Numbered from the stretch's first letter, positions 16,865 to 26,570 are shown. The stretch is 64,000 bases of DNA from Massilia sp. 9I (GCF_902506415.1 NZ_LR733275.1:5416479-5480478), one strand, 5' to 3'. Notes: generated by a model from the sequence alone, not told the origin. Translations and numbers: made by a program.

Positions 16865-17986
16865 ATGAAAACACTCACCTCCCCCGCACCGATTCTTGTC
16901 GGCCTTGTCACCCTGGCCTGTAGCGCCACTGCCTGTGCATCAGCAAGCTCCACCGTTTACCATGTCGCGCCGAACGGTGCCGACAGCGCCGACGGCAGCG
17001 AAGCCGCGCCGTTCCTGACCCTTGCGCGTGCCGCTCGCGCCGTCACCCACCCGGGCACCACCGTCTACGTTGCCCCTGGCACCTATGAAGGCGGAATCAA
17101 GACGACTGCCCACGGCAGCCCGCAGGCACGCATTTCCTGGATGTCGAACGGGGCGAGAATCGTGCCGCCCGCCAGGTCGAAAAGCAAAACGGCATGGGAT
17201 AACCGTGGCGACTACGTCAGCATCATCGGCTTCGAGGTCGACGGTTCCAATAGCGGTGAAGGAAAGTTGTGGACCCGAGGTATCTACAGCGGCGGCTCCT
17301 ACAGCCTCATCGAAGGGAACCACGTGCACCACATCGCCCAGGGAATCCCCTGCAACGGCGCCGGCGGGTCCGGCATCGGCGTGGATAGCTACTTCAGGGG
17401 CGTCAAGGGCGACGTCGTCGGCAATACCGTGCACGACATCGGCCCGGCCGGCTGCAGCTACGTGCAGGGCATTTATCATAGCACTTCCGGCACCATCAAG
17501 AACAACGTCGTCTACCGTGTCGGCTCGGCGGCGATCCACCTGTGGCACGACGCCAAGGACCTGAAAATCATCAACAACACCCTGAGCGCGTCGGCGTTCG
17601 GGATCATTGTCGGCGGCGGCAACTACTACTTCAGTTCTACCGGTGCAAACAACGTCCACGTCCATAACAATATCGTGTACGACAACCAGTACGGCATCTC
17701 GGAACAGGGCCGTACCGGCGACGGCAATACCTACAAGAACAACCTGGTCTACAAGAACAGGACTTATGACTGGCGGCTGCGCAATCGCCTGCTTCACACC
17801 GGCACCATCAGCTCGGAGCCCTTGCTGGTCGACTATTCGCGTAGCGCCGCGAAACCGAACTTCAGGCCGAGCGCCGGTTCGCCGGCGATCGGCCGCGGCA
17901 ACGCCACCTACGCCCCTCCCGTCGACATCGAAGGCCGTCCGCGCGATCCCGCCAAGGGCATTGACGTGGGCGCGTATCGGCACTGA
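16865..17986 (+). CDS. Secreted beta-helix (DUF1565-type) protein
   Basis: 373 residues with a signal peptide of about 26 residues (ends near ACASASS) and no convincing lipobox. It enters the fold with YHVAPNGADSADGS and GTTVYVAPGTYEGG, then runs through Asn/His-rich coils (EGNHVHHIAQG, NTVHDIGPAG, NNVVYRVGSAA, NNIVYDNQYG). It is a paralogue of the lipoprotein at 2617-3837: both share WDNRG/AxYxxIIGFE, HLWHDA, and a C-terminal GSPAIGxG-PxDxxGR-like end. They probably act on or bind an extracellular polymer. No catalytic triad can be named. Confidence 0.82.
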   Translation: MKTLTSPAPILVGLVTLACSATACASASSTVYHVAPNGADSADGSEAAPFLTLARAARAVTHPGTTVYVAPGTYEGGIKTTAHGSPQARISWMSNGARIVPPARSKSKTAWDNRGDYVSIIGFEVDGSNSGEGKLWTRGIYSGGSYSLIEGNHVHHIAQGIPCNGAGGSGIGVDSYFRGVKGDVVGNTVHDIGPAGCSYVQGIYHSTSGTIKNNVVYRVGSAAIHLWHDAKDLKIINNTLSASAFGIIVGGGNYYFSSTGANNVHVHNNIVYDNQYGISEQGRTGDGNTYKNNLVYKNRTYDWRLRNRLLHTGTISSEPLLVDYSRSAAKPNFRPSAGSPAIGRGNATYAPPVDIEGRPRDPAKGIDVGAYRH

Positions 17987-17992
17987 GGCCGC

Positions 17993-20629
17993 CTACTCGT
18001 CGAAGCCCAGGATCTTCATCGCGCGGGTCAGACCCTTGGCCGCCTTGGTGTACCCGGACCAGGGCTCGTTCCCCTTGTCCAGCCGCGTGTGGACGTTGGC
18101 CACCGTCCACTGCGTGCTCGACTTGAGCTTCATGAGTTCATCCCACTCGAGCGGCACCGAAATCCCCATCCCCGGTCTTGCCCGCGCCGCCCAGGCGCTG
18201 ATGGTGGTGGCGCCGCGGCCGTTGCGCAGGTAGTCGATGAAGATCTTCCCGATCCGGTTCTTCGGGCCGCTCTTGAAGGCGAAACGGTCCGGGAAGGTCG
18301 CCGCCAGGTGGCGCACGATGGCCTGCGAGAAGGACTTCACGGTGTCCCAGCCATATTCCGGCTTGACCGGCACCACCACGTGCAAGCCCTTGCCGCCGCT
18401 GGTCTTGAGAAAACTCGGCAGCCCGAGTTCATCCAGGAAGGCGTGCATGATCTGCGCCGCTTCCTGCATCTGCTGCCACTCGACGCCTTCGCCCGGGTCG
18501 AGGTCGAACACCATCCGGTCCGGCGTCTCGTAGCTCTTGGCCACCGCGTTCTGGGTATGCAGCTCGATCGCATTCCACTGCGCCACCGACAGGATGCCCT
18601 CGACGCCGACGATCTCCAGCATCGGCGGATTGTCCGGGTCCAGCGCGGCGTCCATCTGCTTCACCCCCGGCAGTTTCTTGACGTCGGCGTGCTTCTGGAA
18701 CACCAGTTCGGCGCCGATCCCGCTGGGCGCCCGCACCAGGGTCAGCGGACGGCGCTTGAGATGCTCCATCATCAGCTCGCCCACCAGGGCGTAGTAGCGG
18801 ATCACGTCCAGCTTGGTGATGCCGGTCGACGGGTCGACCACGCGCTCCGGGTTGGTCACCCGCAGGGTCTCCGGCAGCTTGCGGTGCAGGCCGGCGGGCG
18901 GCGGCGTCACCGGTTCGTCCGCCAGCGCCGGCTTTTCCACGTCCTCGATGTGGCGCGGTTCCTCGCGCGTGATGCCCTTGGCCGGCTTGTCCTGGCGCAG
19001 GCCCTGGAACACCGGGTGGCGCACCGAGCCGGTCGCCGTCCACTCCGAGAAGCTGACCTCGGCCACCAGCACCGGCTTGACCCAGTGGTGCTGGCGTCCC
19101 GGCACCGCGCGCGGCGGGAACGGGCTTTCGTCGGTGCGCAGCGCTTCCAGGCGTTCGCTGATGTCCATCAGCGAGGCGTGGTTGAAGCCGGAACCGACGT
19201 TGCCGGCGTAGCGCAGCACGCCCTCGCGGTCGTAGGTGCCGAGCAGCAGCGAGCCGACGCCTTTGCGCGAGCCCTTCGGGTCGGTGAAGCCGCCGATCAC
19301 GAATTCCTGGCGCAGGCCGCACTTGAGCTTGATCCATTCCGGCGAGCGCCGCTCCACGTAGCGCGAATCGCGGCGCTTGCCGATCACCCCTTCGAGGCCG
19401 ATCTTGCAGGCGGCCACCACCAGCTCCTCGGGGTTGGTCCCGAATTCGGCCGAGAAACGCACCTTGTCCGATTTCGACTTCTTGAGGATCTGTTCCAGCG
19501 CCGCGCGGCGCTCGCTCAGGGGCACGTCGCGCAGGTCGTAGCCGTTGCAGTAGGGGGCGTCGAACAGGAAGTAGACGATGTCGGCCGTGCGCACGCCGTC
19601 GAAGGCCAGCTGCAGCAGGCCGAAGTTGGGCTTGCCGTTCTCGTCGTGCACCACGATCTCGCCGTCGTACCAGCCGTCCGGCAGCTTCATGCGCTCGAGT
19701 TCCTTCTGCAGGGGCTGCAGCTTCTCGGTCCAGTCGTTGGCATTGCGCGTGATCAGCCGCACTTGCCCGTCCTCGACCCGCGCCAGCATGCGGTAGCCGT
19801 CGAACTTGACTTCGAAGATCCAGTTTTCCGGATCTGGCGGCGGCGCGTCCACCAGCGTGGCCAGCTCGGGATTGAATTTCTCGGGGAGGACGGCCTTCTT
19901 GACACCGTCCGGCAATCCCGGCGCCGCGGCCTTGGCGCTGCGCGTGGATTTGGCCGACGGTTTGGCGGCAGGCTTCGCGGCCGATTTTTTGGCGGCCGGC
20001 TTGCGTGCCGGCTTGCGCGCATCGTCCGATTCGGCTTCGGCTTTCAGTGCCGCCACCTTGCGGCGCGCTGGCTTGGGCATGGGCAGCTCCTTGACGCTGT
20101 CGGGCATTTCGTCGACCACCGAGAACTCCTCGGCGGGTCGAGCATGTTCATCGTTCTCCTTGATCAGGAGCCAGGGTTCCTGCTTGTCGTCGCCGCGCCC
20201 TTTCATGCGGATCAGCACCCAGCGCCCGTGCATCTTGTGGCCGTGGATCTCGAACTTCAGGTTGCCCTTGCGGTAGCCCTCGTGCGGGTCGCCGATCGGT
20301 TCCCAGGTGCCCTTGTCCCAAATGATGACCTTGCCCGCGCCATATTGCTTGGGCGGGATGGTGCCTTCGAAATCGGAATAGGAAATCGGGTGGTCCTCGA
20401 CGTGCACGGCCATGCGCTTGTCGTGGGTATCGTAGCTGGGCCCCTTGGGCACGGCCCAGCTCTTCATGGTTCCGTCGAGTTCGAGACGGAAATCGTAATG
20501 CAGGCGGGTCGCCCAGTGCTTCTGGATCACGAAGGTCAAGGCCTCCGTGCTGGCATCGCCGCCCTCGGCAGGCTCGGACGTGATGTTGAAATTGCGCTTG
20601 GCCTTATAGAGTTTGAGCGCGTCTGGCAT
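17993..20629 (-). CDS. ligD: DNA ligase D (phosphoesterase-ligase-polymerase)
   Basis: 878 residues in the Pseudomonas order. Residues 1-160 are the 3'-phosphoesterase domain (QKHWATRLHYDFRLELDG with His38, His44 and Asp46; HVEDHP). A Lys/Ala-rich linker spans about 180-240. The ligase domain has motif I EVKFDGYR with the adenylated Lys275, then an OB fold. From about residue 565 comes the primase-like polymerase domain with metal-binding FDLDPGEG and a conserved KTSGGKGLHVVVP loop. The ATG follows GGGAGGTGCC. With Ku (9656-10720) it would join double-strand breaks, filling in and sealing ends. Confidence 0.96.
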   Translation of the reverse strand: MPDALKLYKAKRNFNITSEPAEGGDASTEALTFVIQKHWATRLHYDFRLELDGTMKSWAVPKGPSYDTHDKRMAVHVEDHPISYSDFEGTIPPKQYGAGKVIIWDKGTWEPIGDPHEGYRKGNLKFEIHGHKMHGRWVLIRMKGRGDDKQEPWLLIKENDEHARPAEEFSVVDEMPDSVKELPMPKPARRKVAALKAEAESDDARKPARKPAAKKSAAKPAAKPSAKSTRSAKAAAPGLPDGVKKAVLPEKFNPELATLVDAPPPDPENWIFEVKFDGYRMLARVEDGQVRLITRNANDWTEKLQPLQKELERMKLPDGWYDGEIVVHDENGKPNFGLLQLAFDGVRTADIVYFLFDAPYCNGYDLRDVPLSERRAALEQILKKSKSDKVRFSAEFGTNPEELVVAACKIGLEGVIGKRRDSRYVERRSPEWIKLKCGLRQEFVIGGFTDPKGSRKGVGSLLLGTYDREGVLRYAGNVGSGFNHASLMDISERLEALRTDESPFPPRAVPGRQHHWVKPVLVAEVSFSEWTATGSVRHPVFQGLRQDKPAKGITREEPRHIEDVEKPALADEPVTPPPAGLHRKLPETLRVTNPERVVDPSTGITKLDVIRYYALVGELMMEHLKRRPLTLVRAPSGIGAELVFQKHADVKKLPGVKQMDAALDPDNPPMLEIVGVEGILSVAQWNAIELHTQNAVAKSYETPDRMVFDLDPGEGVEWQQMQEAAQIMHAFLDELGLPSFLKTSGGKGLHVVVPVKPEYGWDTVKSFSQAIVRHLAATFPDRFAFKSGPKNRIGKIFIDYLRNGRGATTISAWAARARPGMGISVPLEWDELMKLKSSTQWTVANVHTRLDKGNEPWSGYTKAAKGLTRAMKILGFDE

Positions 20630-20828
20630 GTGGCACCTCCCGGCTATCGGCTAGTGGCCAGTCTAGTCCCGCCCGCCTCGGCCCGACTGTACGCCAGCGA
20701 ACCCTGGACAGGCCCCGCGCCACTTGTAAGCGAATGTAAATACCGTCAACGCGGCTATTCGGGCTCGCGTTGATTCCTCAGTGACACGGGATGGTCCCTG
20801 GTCACCAACCTGAATGAGGAAAGCCATT

Positions 20829-21191
20829 ATGCGCAAGATCGTTGCCACCCTGATTGCCGGCCTGTTCGCTACGTCCGTGTTCGCCCAGACCACGCCGGCG
20901 ACCGAGACGAAGGCCGATGCAAAGGCAGCCAAGGAAGTCGCCCAGGCAGATGCCAAGCACGAGAAGCAGGTTGCCAAGGCCGATGCCAAGGTAGCGAAGG
21001 CCAATGCGGAAGCGAAGAAGGACGTCGCCGAAGCGAAGGCGGATGCCGCCAAGACCAAGGCGAAGGCAGACAAGAAGCACGCCGAGAAGAAAGCCGATGC
21101 CAAGGCCGACAAGGCGGAAGCCAAGGCAGAACAGGCCGCCGACCACGCCGATGCCAAGGCGGACAAGATGACTGCCACCGCCACCAAATAA
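20829..21191 (+). CDS. Exported Lys/Ala/Asp/Glu-rich repetitive protein
   Basis: 120 residues from the ATG at 20829 (site GAGGAAAG). A signal peptide ends near SVFAQ. The mature part is almost only Ala, Lys, Asp and Glu, in short AKADAK-like and KADKAEAKAE-like units with no aromatic residue, so it should form a long charged helix. Similar periplasmic alanine/lysine-rich proteins are common, with no settled role. It is divergent from ligD and is followed by a strong hairpin. Confidence 0.75.
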   Translation: MRKIVATLIAGLFATSVFAQTTPATETKADAKAAKEVAQADAKHEKQVAKADAKVAKANAEAKKDVAEAKADAAKTKAKADKKHAEKKADAKADKAEAKAEQAADHADAKADKMTATATK

Positions 21192-21215
21192 CACGCCGCC
21201 CAGGCCCCCATATTC

Positions 21216-21242
21216 CAAAGGACAGGCTCGCCCTGTCCTTTG
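21216..21242 (+). terminator. Intrinsic-type terminator after the repetitive protein gene
   Basis: The stem CAAAGGACAGG / CCTGTCCTTTG (11 base pairs, 5-base loop) lies 25 bases after the stop codon. A short T-rich stretch is contained in the 3' arm. Confidence 0.75.
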
Positions 21243-21287
21243 TCGCACCAAACGCTACAATGCGGTTTTCCCCGCTGCGAGCGCACC

Positions 21288-22232
21288 ATGCATCGAATCG
21301 TCTTCCTCGACCGCGACAGCCTGCAGGCCCGGGTCCGCTCCCCTGCGTTTGCCCATGACTGGCAGGACTACCCCGGCACGCAAGAAGACGAGGTCGTTGC
21401 GCGCCTCGCGGGCGCCACGGTTGCGATCACCAACAAGGTGCCGCTGCGCGCCGCCGCCATCGAGCGCCTGCCCGATTTGAAGATGGTGGCGATCGCCGCC
21501 ACCGGCACCGACAATGTCGACCTCGCCGCCTGCCGGGCGCGCAGGATCGCGGTCGCGAACATCCGCAACTATTCCCTGGTCTCGGTGCCGGAGCACTGCT
21601 TCGCGCTGCTGCTGGCGCTGCGCCGCAACCTGGCCGCCTACATGGACGACGTTGCGGCCGGCCGCTGGGAACGGTCGACCCGCTTCTGCCTGCTGGACCA
21701 CCCGATCGGCGACCTGGCCGGCAGCCGCCTCGGCATCGTCGGCTACGGCGCGCTGGGGCGCAAGGTGGCGCAGCTGGGGCGCGCCTTCGGCATGGAAATC
21801 GCGGCCACCGCGCGCGCGCCGCTGAACGAGGCGGACGTGCTGCAGCTGCCGCTGGACGAATTGCTCGCCAGCTCCGATGTGGTCAGCCTGCACCTGCCGC
21901 TGAACGAACAGACGCGCCACCTGATCGGCGCGCGCGAGCTCGGCCTCATGAAGAGGCACGCCCTCCTGATCAATACCGCGCGCGGCGGGCTGGTGGACGA
22001 GGCCGCGCTGGCCGAGGTCCTGCTCGGCGGGACCATCGGCGGCGCCGGTTTCGACGTCCTGAGCAAGGAGCCGCCCGATCCGGGCAACCCACTGCTGCGC
22101 CTGCGGCTGCCGAACTTCATCCTGACGCCGCACGTGGCCTGGGCCAGCGGCGGGGCCATGCAGACCCTGGCCGACATGCTGGTCGATAACATCGAGGCCT
22201 GGGCCGCCGGGCAGCCGAAGAACCTCGTCTAG
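21288..22232 (+). CDS. D-2-hydroxyacid dehydrogenase
   Basis: 314 residues. The Rossmann motif VGYGALGRKVAQLG lies in the middle of the protein. The catalytic set is in place: Arg in NTARGGLVDE, Glu in DVLSKEPP and His in TPHVAW. These proteins reduce 2-keto acids such as hydroxypyruvate or glyoxylate with NAD(P)H. Length and the N-terminal pattern (MHRIVFLDRDSL) match the glycerate dehydrogenase (HprA-like) group, but substrate is not certain. The chosen ATG gives the conventional N-terminus; the site before it is weak. It converges with the propeller kinase gene, 3 bases apart. Confidence 0.85.
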   Translation: MHRIVFLDRDSLQARVRSPAFAHDWQDYPGTQEDEVVARLAGATVAITNKVPLRAAAIERLPDLKMVAIAATGTDNVDLAACRARRIAVANIRNYSLVSVPEHCFALLLALRRNLAAYMDDVAAGRWERSTRFCLLDHPIGDLAGSRLGIVGYGALGRKVAQLGRAFGMEIAATARAPLNEADVLQLPLDELLASSDVVSLHLPLNEQTRHLIGARELGLMKRHALLINTARGGLVDEAALAEVLLGGTIGGAGFDVLSKEPPDPGNPLLRLRLPNFILTPHVAWASGGAMQTLADMLVDNIEAWAAGQPKNLV

Positions 22233-22235
22233 ACC

Positions 22236-25200
22236 TTACTTGCCCATTTCGGCCGCCGCCGGCGTTTCGCCCTGCCCGGCCTGCGGGTCCGGCGCGTGCA
22301 GCGGCAGCTCCAGGATGAAGGCCGCGCCCTGCCCTGGACTGCTTTCGACCCGCACCGATCCGCCCAGCAGGGTGGTGACGATGTTCCAGCTGATGTTCAG
22401 TCCCAGGCCGGTGCCGCCCTGCCCCATGCGCGTGGTGAAGAAGGGGTCGAAAATGCGCGTCTGGTGTTCCAGCGGGATGCCGCGGCCGTCGTCGCGGAAT
22501 TCGATGCGCACGCTGGCGCCGTCCAGCAACGTGGCGGCCAGCACCATGCTGCCGCCCGGCTTGTCGAAGGCGTGCAGCAGCGCGTTGTTGACGAAGTTGA
22601 TCACGACCTGGCCCAACGGACCGGGGAAACTGTCCAATACGATCCCGGGTGGCACGTCGAGCTCGAGCCGGTGCCCGGCCAGGCGCACCTTGTTCATCAG
22701 GGTGGCCGCGATCTCCTGGCAGGCCTGGGCCAGCTCGAAGCGGCGGCGCTGGGCGCTGGCCTGGTCGACCGAGACCTGGCGGAAGCTGTTCACCAGCTCC
22801 GCCGCATTGTGCAGGCTGCGCATGATCAGGCCGGCCGCCTCGCGCGACGAGGAGACGTAGTCGGCCAGGTCGGAGCGGCGCAGGGTCGCGCTGTCGAAAC
22901 GGGCGGCGATGTCGCTGGTCTGTTCCTGCAGGGTGCTGGCCATCAGCAGGCTGTTGCCGATCGGGGTGTTCAGTTCGTGGGCGACGCCCGCTACCAGCGA
23001 ACCGAGCGAGGCGAGTTTTTCCTGGGCCGCGAGCTGGGCCTGGGTTTCCTTCAGCTGGTGGTAGGCGCTGGCGTTGTCGATCGCGACGCCGACATAGGCC
23101 GCCAGGGTCTCCAGCATGTCAAGGTGGACCTGGCCATAGGCGCGCGCGGCCGGGCTCTGCACCGTCAGTGCGCCCAGCACCCGCTCGCCGACCATCACCG
23201 GCACCAGCAGCAGCGAGCGCGGGCTCAGTCCGGCGCGCCAGGCGCAGGGCAGCGCCAGCTCAAGCGCCCCTTCAGGCGGCAGCGCCGGCAGGTACTCGGG
23301 CAGTTCGTGCGGCAGGTCGCCCGCCAGTACCTCGCGTCCGCGCACCATGGCCCAGGCGGCCAGTTCGCGGTCGGCGTCTTCCGGCAGCTCGAAGGCCTCG
23401 CGCCGCTCGCCGTCGACCACCGCATAGGCATATTCCAGCGTGCCGCGCTCGGGGTGGCGCAGCACCACCGCGAACAGGGTCGCGTCCATCAGCGCATGCA
23501 CGTTTTCGTAGAGCGCGCGCATGATCGCTTCCAGCTCCAGGTTGGCGGTCAGGGCGCGCCCGATGTCCGACAGCAGCGCGATGTTGCGGTGCGCCTGCTC
23601 CACCACCTCTTTCTGTTCCTCGACCTCCTGCTTGCGGCGCTCGGCCGAATCCTTCTGGCGCCGCAGCTCGGTGGTGCGGACTCCGACCTCGTGCTCCAGC
23701 ATCACCTTCTGCGCCACCAGCGCGCGGATGCGCAGCCGGTAGCCGACGGTGAACAGGGTCAGGGTGGCCAGCACCGCGAGCGTGCGGAACCACCAGGTCT
23801 TCCAGAACGGCGGCGTGATGGTGATCGTGAGCGTGGCGGGCCTGGTACTCCAGACGCCATCCTTGTTACTGGCGCGCACCCGGAACACATAGGTGCCGGG
23901 ATCGAGGTTGGTGTAGCTGGCGTAGCGGCGCCGTGCGTCGGTGTCGACCCAGCCCTGGTCGAAGCCTTCCAGCTGGTAGGCGTAGCGGTTGCCGTCCGGG
24001 TCGGCGTAGTGCAGCGCGGCGAATTCCAGTGCGAACACGGAGTCGCGGTAGGACAGGCTCAAGGCAGACTGCTCGTGGAAATTGGGCGCCGCGCGCGAGC
24101 GGTTCAGCACCAGGAAGTCGGTGATCACGACTTCCGGCGCATACGGATTGTCGCGCACTGCATCCGGCATGAACGAGGTCAGGCCGTTCACGCCGCCGAA
24201 GTAGAACTGGCCGTCGCTGCCGCGCATGGCCGCGCCCACGAAGTAGGAGCCGTCCACCAGGCCGTCCTTCGCGGTATAGCTCTTGGTCGCGCCGCTTCCC
24301 GGCTCGACGCGGGTGATGCCGGTGGTGGTACTGGCCCACACGTAGCCGTGCGCGTCCTCGATGGTGGCGCCAATCGGCAGGGCTTCCGGGCCGCCACTGA
24401 AGGGATAGAAGCGGAAGCGCACGCCGTCCTTCCCCTGCTGCATGCGGTGCAGGCCGCCGGCCGTGCCGACCCACAGGTCGCCGCGCGTCGATTCCATCAG
24501 GTGGTAGATGCGACTGTGGCGCAGTCCGTTGGGGTTGGCCGGGTCGTGGCGGTAATGGGTGAAGCGGCCGGTCGCCGGGTCGTAGCGTTCGAGGCCGGTC
24601 TCGGTGCCGATCCAGACGATGCCCTGGCGGTCTTCGAGCGCGGTGAAGCCGTAGTTCTCGCCCAGGCTGGCGGGATCGGAGGCGTCGTGGCGCCAGGTGC
24701 GCACGGTATCCTGCCCCGGCGCGAGCGCGGCCAGGCCGCCGCGGGTGACGATCCAGAGGGTACCGGAACGCCCCGCATGCAGCGCCTGGACATAGCTGGC
24801 GCCCGGACTGCCGCCCAGCGCGGTATGGCCGAAGCGACCGCTGGCGTCGCGCCAGGCCAGGCCGGTCGGGGTGCCGATCCAGACCCGCTCACGCGCATAG
24901 GCCAGCGCGGTGATCACCTCGCCCGGCTCGCCGCCCTGGCCAGCGCGCTCGATCGGACCGCCCGGACGGTCCATGCGCATCAGGCCGTCGCCGGTGGTGC
25001 CGATCCACACCCGTCCGGCCCCATCCTCGGCCACGGCGCGCACCTTGGCGCGCCCCAAACCCTCGTTGCCGCCATAGCGCGCAAAGCCGCCGCTGGCCAG
25101 GTCGGTGCGGCTGACGCCGCCGAACTGGGTGCCGGCCCACAGGGTGCCGGTGCGGTCGACCAGCATCGAGCTGACCTGGTTGTCCGACAGCGTGTGCGGG

Positions 25201-26213
25201 TCGGTCGGATCGTTACGGTAGCTGATGAAACGGCCGGTGCTTGGATCGAGCCACTTCAGGCCGCCCAGTTCGGTGCCGACCCACAGGGTGCCGCCGCCAT
25301 CGTGGTACAGGGCGTTGATACGCAGCTCGCCCAGGCCCTCCTCGCCGCCCAGGCGGCGCCGCTGGGGCTGGGCGTAGGAGGCGCCGTCGCCCAGGCGCCA
25401 GGCTTCCAGGCCCGACGCGGTGCCGACCCACAGGGTATCGCGCGGCCCCATCGACAAGGCCAGCACGGTATTGCGCTGCAGGTCCTCGGTATCGACGTCG
25501 TAGTGCTCGAAGCGGTCGGCGCCGGGCGCCAGCCGGTCGATGCCGGCCGCGGTGCCGATCCACAGGGCGCCGCGCGCGTCCAGCGCCAGCGCGTTCACGC
25601 GGTTGTCGCGCAGCGTCGCCGGGTCGTTGGGGTCGTGGCGGTAGCTGCGCATGGCGCCGCTCGCGGTATCGAGGAACTGCAGGCCGTCGCCGGTGGCCAG
25701 CCACAGGCCGCCCTGTGCCGGCTGGATCGCCAGCACGGCCCGGTTACCCGAGAACGCACCGCCCGCGTTGGAGGCGCCGCCGCGCTGCTTGCCTGGCGGT
25801 GGGTTCATGGCGACCGCGCCCTTGTCGTCGGACGCGAGATAGCGCACGAACTTGCCGGTGGCCTGGTCGAAGCGCGCCAGCCCGCCCTTGGTGCCGAACC
25901 ACAGGCGGCCCTGGCCGTCCTCGTACGAGGCCAGTACATAATTGTCGGGAAGGCTCTCTGGCTGGTCCGGGTTGTTGCGGTAGACCGTGACGCGGTAGCC
26001 GTCGAAGCGATTGAGGCCGGCCTGGGTGCCGAACCACATGAAGCCGCGCCGGTCCTGTAGGATGGTCAACACCGATTGCTGCGACAGGCCGTGCTCGATG
26101 GACAGGCGCTCGAAGCGCAGGCTGCGCGGCGCAGCCAGGGCGCAGCCGCCCCAGATCCACATCAGTAACAGGGCGACCAGGGCAAGGCGCGGTCCCCGCA
26201 TCAAGGCAAACAT
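22236..26213 (-). CDS. Two-component-regulator propeller sensor histidine kinase
   Basis: 1325 residues. A signal sequence is followed by a long periplasmic part with many reg_prop units (for example GLNRFDGYR, LWFGTKGGLARFD, LWVGTELGGLKWLD), forming beta propellers, and a Y_Y_Y domain (YTNLDPGTYVFRVRA). One transmembrane segment (about 815-835) leads to a coiled coil, a GAF domain, HisKA with GSLVAGVAHELNTPIG (phospho-His) and an HATPase (DDGRGIP, GTGLGL). It has no receiver or helix-turn-helix, unlike the Bacteroides hybrids of this type. The start at ATG 26213 (GGGACACTT) gives a clean signal peptide. Confidence 0.9.
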   Translation of the reverse strand: MFALMRGPRLALVALLLMWIWGGCALAAPRSLRFERLSIEHGLSQQSVLTILQDRRGFMWFGTQAGLNRFDGYRVTVYRNNPDQPESLPDNYVLASYEDGQGRLWFGTKGGLARFDQATGKFVRYLASDDKGAVAMNPPPGKQRGGASNAGGAFSGNRAVLAIQPAQGGLWLATGDGLQFLDTASGAMRSYRHDPNDPATLRDNRVNALALDARGALWIGTAAGIDRLAPGADRFEHYDVDTEDLQRNTVLALSMGPRDTLWVGTASGLEAWRLGDGASYAQPQRRRLGGEEGLGELRINALYHDGGGTLWVGTELGGLKWLDPSTGRFISYRNDPTDPHTLSDNQVSSMLVDRTGTLWAGTQFGGVSRTDLASGGFARYGGNEGLGRAKVRAVAEDGAGRVWIGTTGDGLMRMDRPGGPIERAGQGGEPGEVITALAYARERVWIGTPTGLAWRDASGRFGHTALGGSPGASYVQALHAGRSGTLWIVTRGGLAALAPGQDTVRTWRHDASDPASLGENYGFTALEDRQGIVWIGTETGLERYDPATGRFTHYRHDPANPNGLRHSRIYHLMESTRGDLWVGTAGGLHRMQQGKDGVRFRFYPFSGGPEALPIGATIEDAHGYVWASTTTGITRVEPGSGATKSYTAKDGLVDGSYFVGAAMRGSDGQFYFGGVNGLTSFMPDAVRDNPYAPEVVITDFLVLNRSRAAPNFHEQSALSLSYRDSVFALEFAALHYADPDGNRYAYQLEGFDQGWVDTDARRRYASYTNLDPGTYVFRVRASNKDGVWSTRPATLTITITPPFWKTWWFRTLAVLATLTLFTVGYRLRIRALVAQKVMLEHEVGVRTTELRRQKDSAERRKQEVEEQKEVVEQAHRNIALLSDIGRALTANLELEAIMRALYENVHALMDATLFAVVLRHPERGTLEYAYAVVDGERREAFELPEDADRELAAWAMVRGREVLAGDLPHELPEYLPALPPEGALELALPCAWRAGLSPRSLLLVPVMVGERVLGALTVQSPAARAYGQVHLDMLETLAAYVGVAIDNASAYHQLKETQAQLAAQEKLASLGSLVAGVAHELNTPIGNSLLMASTLQEQTSDIAARFDSATLRRSDLADYVSSSREAAGLIMRSLHNAAELVNSFRQVSVDQASAQRRRFELAQACQEIAATLMNKVRLAGHRLELDVPPGIVLDSFPGPLGQVVINFVNNALLHAFDKPGGSMVLAATLLDGASVRIEFRDDGRGIPLEHQTRIFDPFFTTRMGQGGTGLGLNISWNIVTTLLGGSVRVESSPGQGAAFILELPLHAPDPQAGQGETPAAAEMGK

Positions 26214-26304
26214 AAGTGTCCCAAATCGATCCAACCCGGCTAATCTACCAGAGCTTGTTTGCCTACGGAAAAAAATGACACTTCCGGAAAGATCAAGGCG
26301 CTGC

Positions 26305-26310
26305 TATAAT
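26305..26310 (+). promoter_or_regulatory. -10 box of the tRNA-Arg promoter (copy 1)
   Basis: A perfect TATAAT lies 11 bases before the mature tRNA, followed by a GC-rich GCGTGC discriminator typical of stringently controlled stable RNA promoters. The block CTGCTATAATGCGTGC is repeated before copies 2 (about 26953) and 3 (about 27317). The -35 regions are weak (TTCCGG, TTTGCC and TTTGCG at 17-base spacing). Confidence 0.7.
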
Positions 26311-26321
26311 GCGTGCATCGG

Positions 26322-26398
26322 GCGGCTGTAGCTCAGCTGGATAGAGTACTTGGCTACGAACCAAGGGGTCGTGGGTTCGATTCCTGCCAGCCGCACCA
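26322..26398 (+). tRNA. tRNA-Arg(ACG), copy 1
   Basis: 77 bases folding as a complete cloverleaf. The acceptor is GCGGCTG paired with CAGCCGC, discriminator A, encoded CCA. The anticodon stem CTTGG/CCAAG encloses the loop CTACGAA, so the anticodon is ACG (read as ICG, decoding CGN arginine codons). The TTCGATT T-loop is intact. Confidence 0.97.
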
Positions 26399-26405
26399 GA
26401 ATACG

Positions 26406-26438
26406 AGGGACCAGAATGAAAATTCTGGTCCCTTTTTT
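26406..26438 (+). terminator. Intrinsic terminator of tRNA-Arg copy 1
   Basis: The stem AGGGACCAGAAT / ATTCTGGTCCCT (12 base pairs, GAAA loop) is followed by a six-T run, starting 8 bases after the CCA end. Confidence 0.9.
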
Positions 26439-26570
26439 CGTTGGCGCTGTCACTACTACGTGTAGAAATTGAACTGTTGAGCTGCACGGATGTCCAACCT
26501 GGGTTAAATGACCAGGAGGGACGATGAAGTCTGACGGCTTTCGCCGCCTACTACGCCAAGGACGCGCCAC

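Noticed and set aside
2746..17986. Asn/His-rich repeats in the two beta-helix genes, first considered as possible CRISPR or tandem DNA repeats
   Set aside because: The repetition is at protein level (coils of a beta helix); the DNA lacks identical repeats with spacers.
22296..26060. 1254-codon plus-strand frame
   Set aside because: It is antisense to the propeller kinase, which has clear domains on the minus strand.
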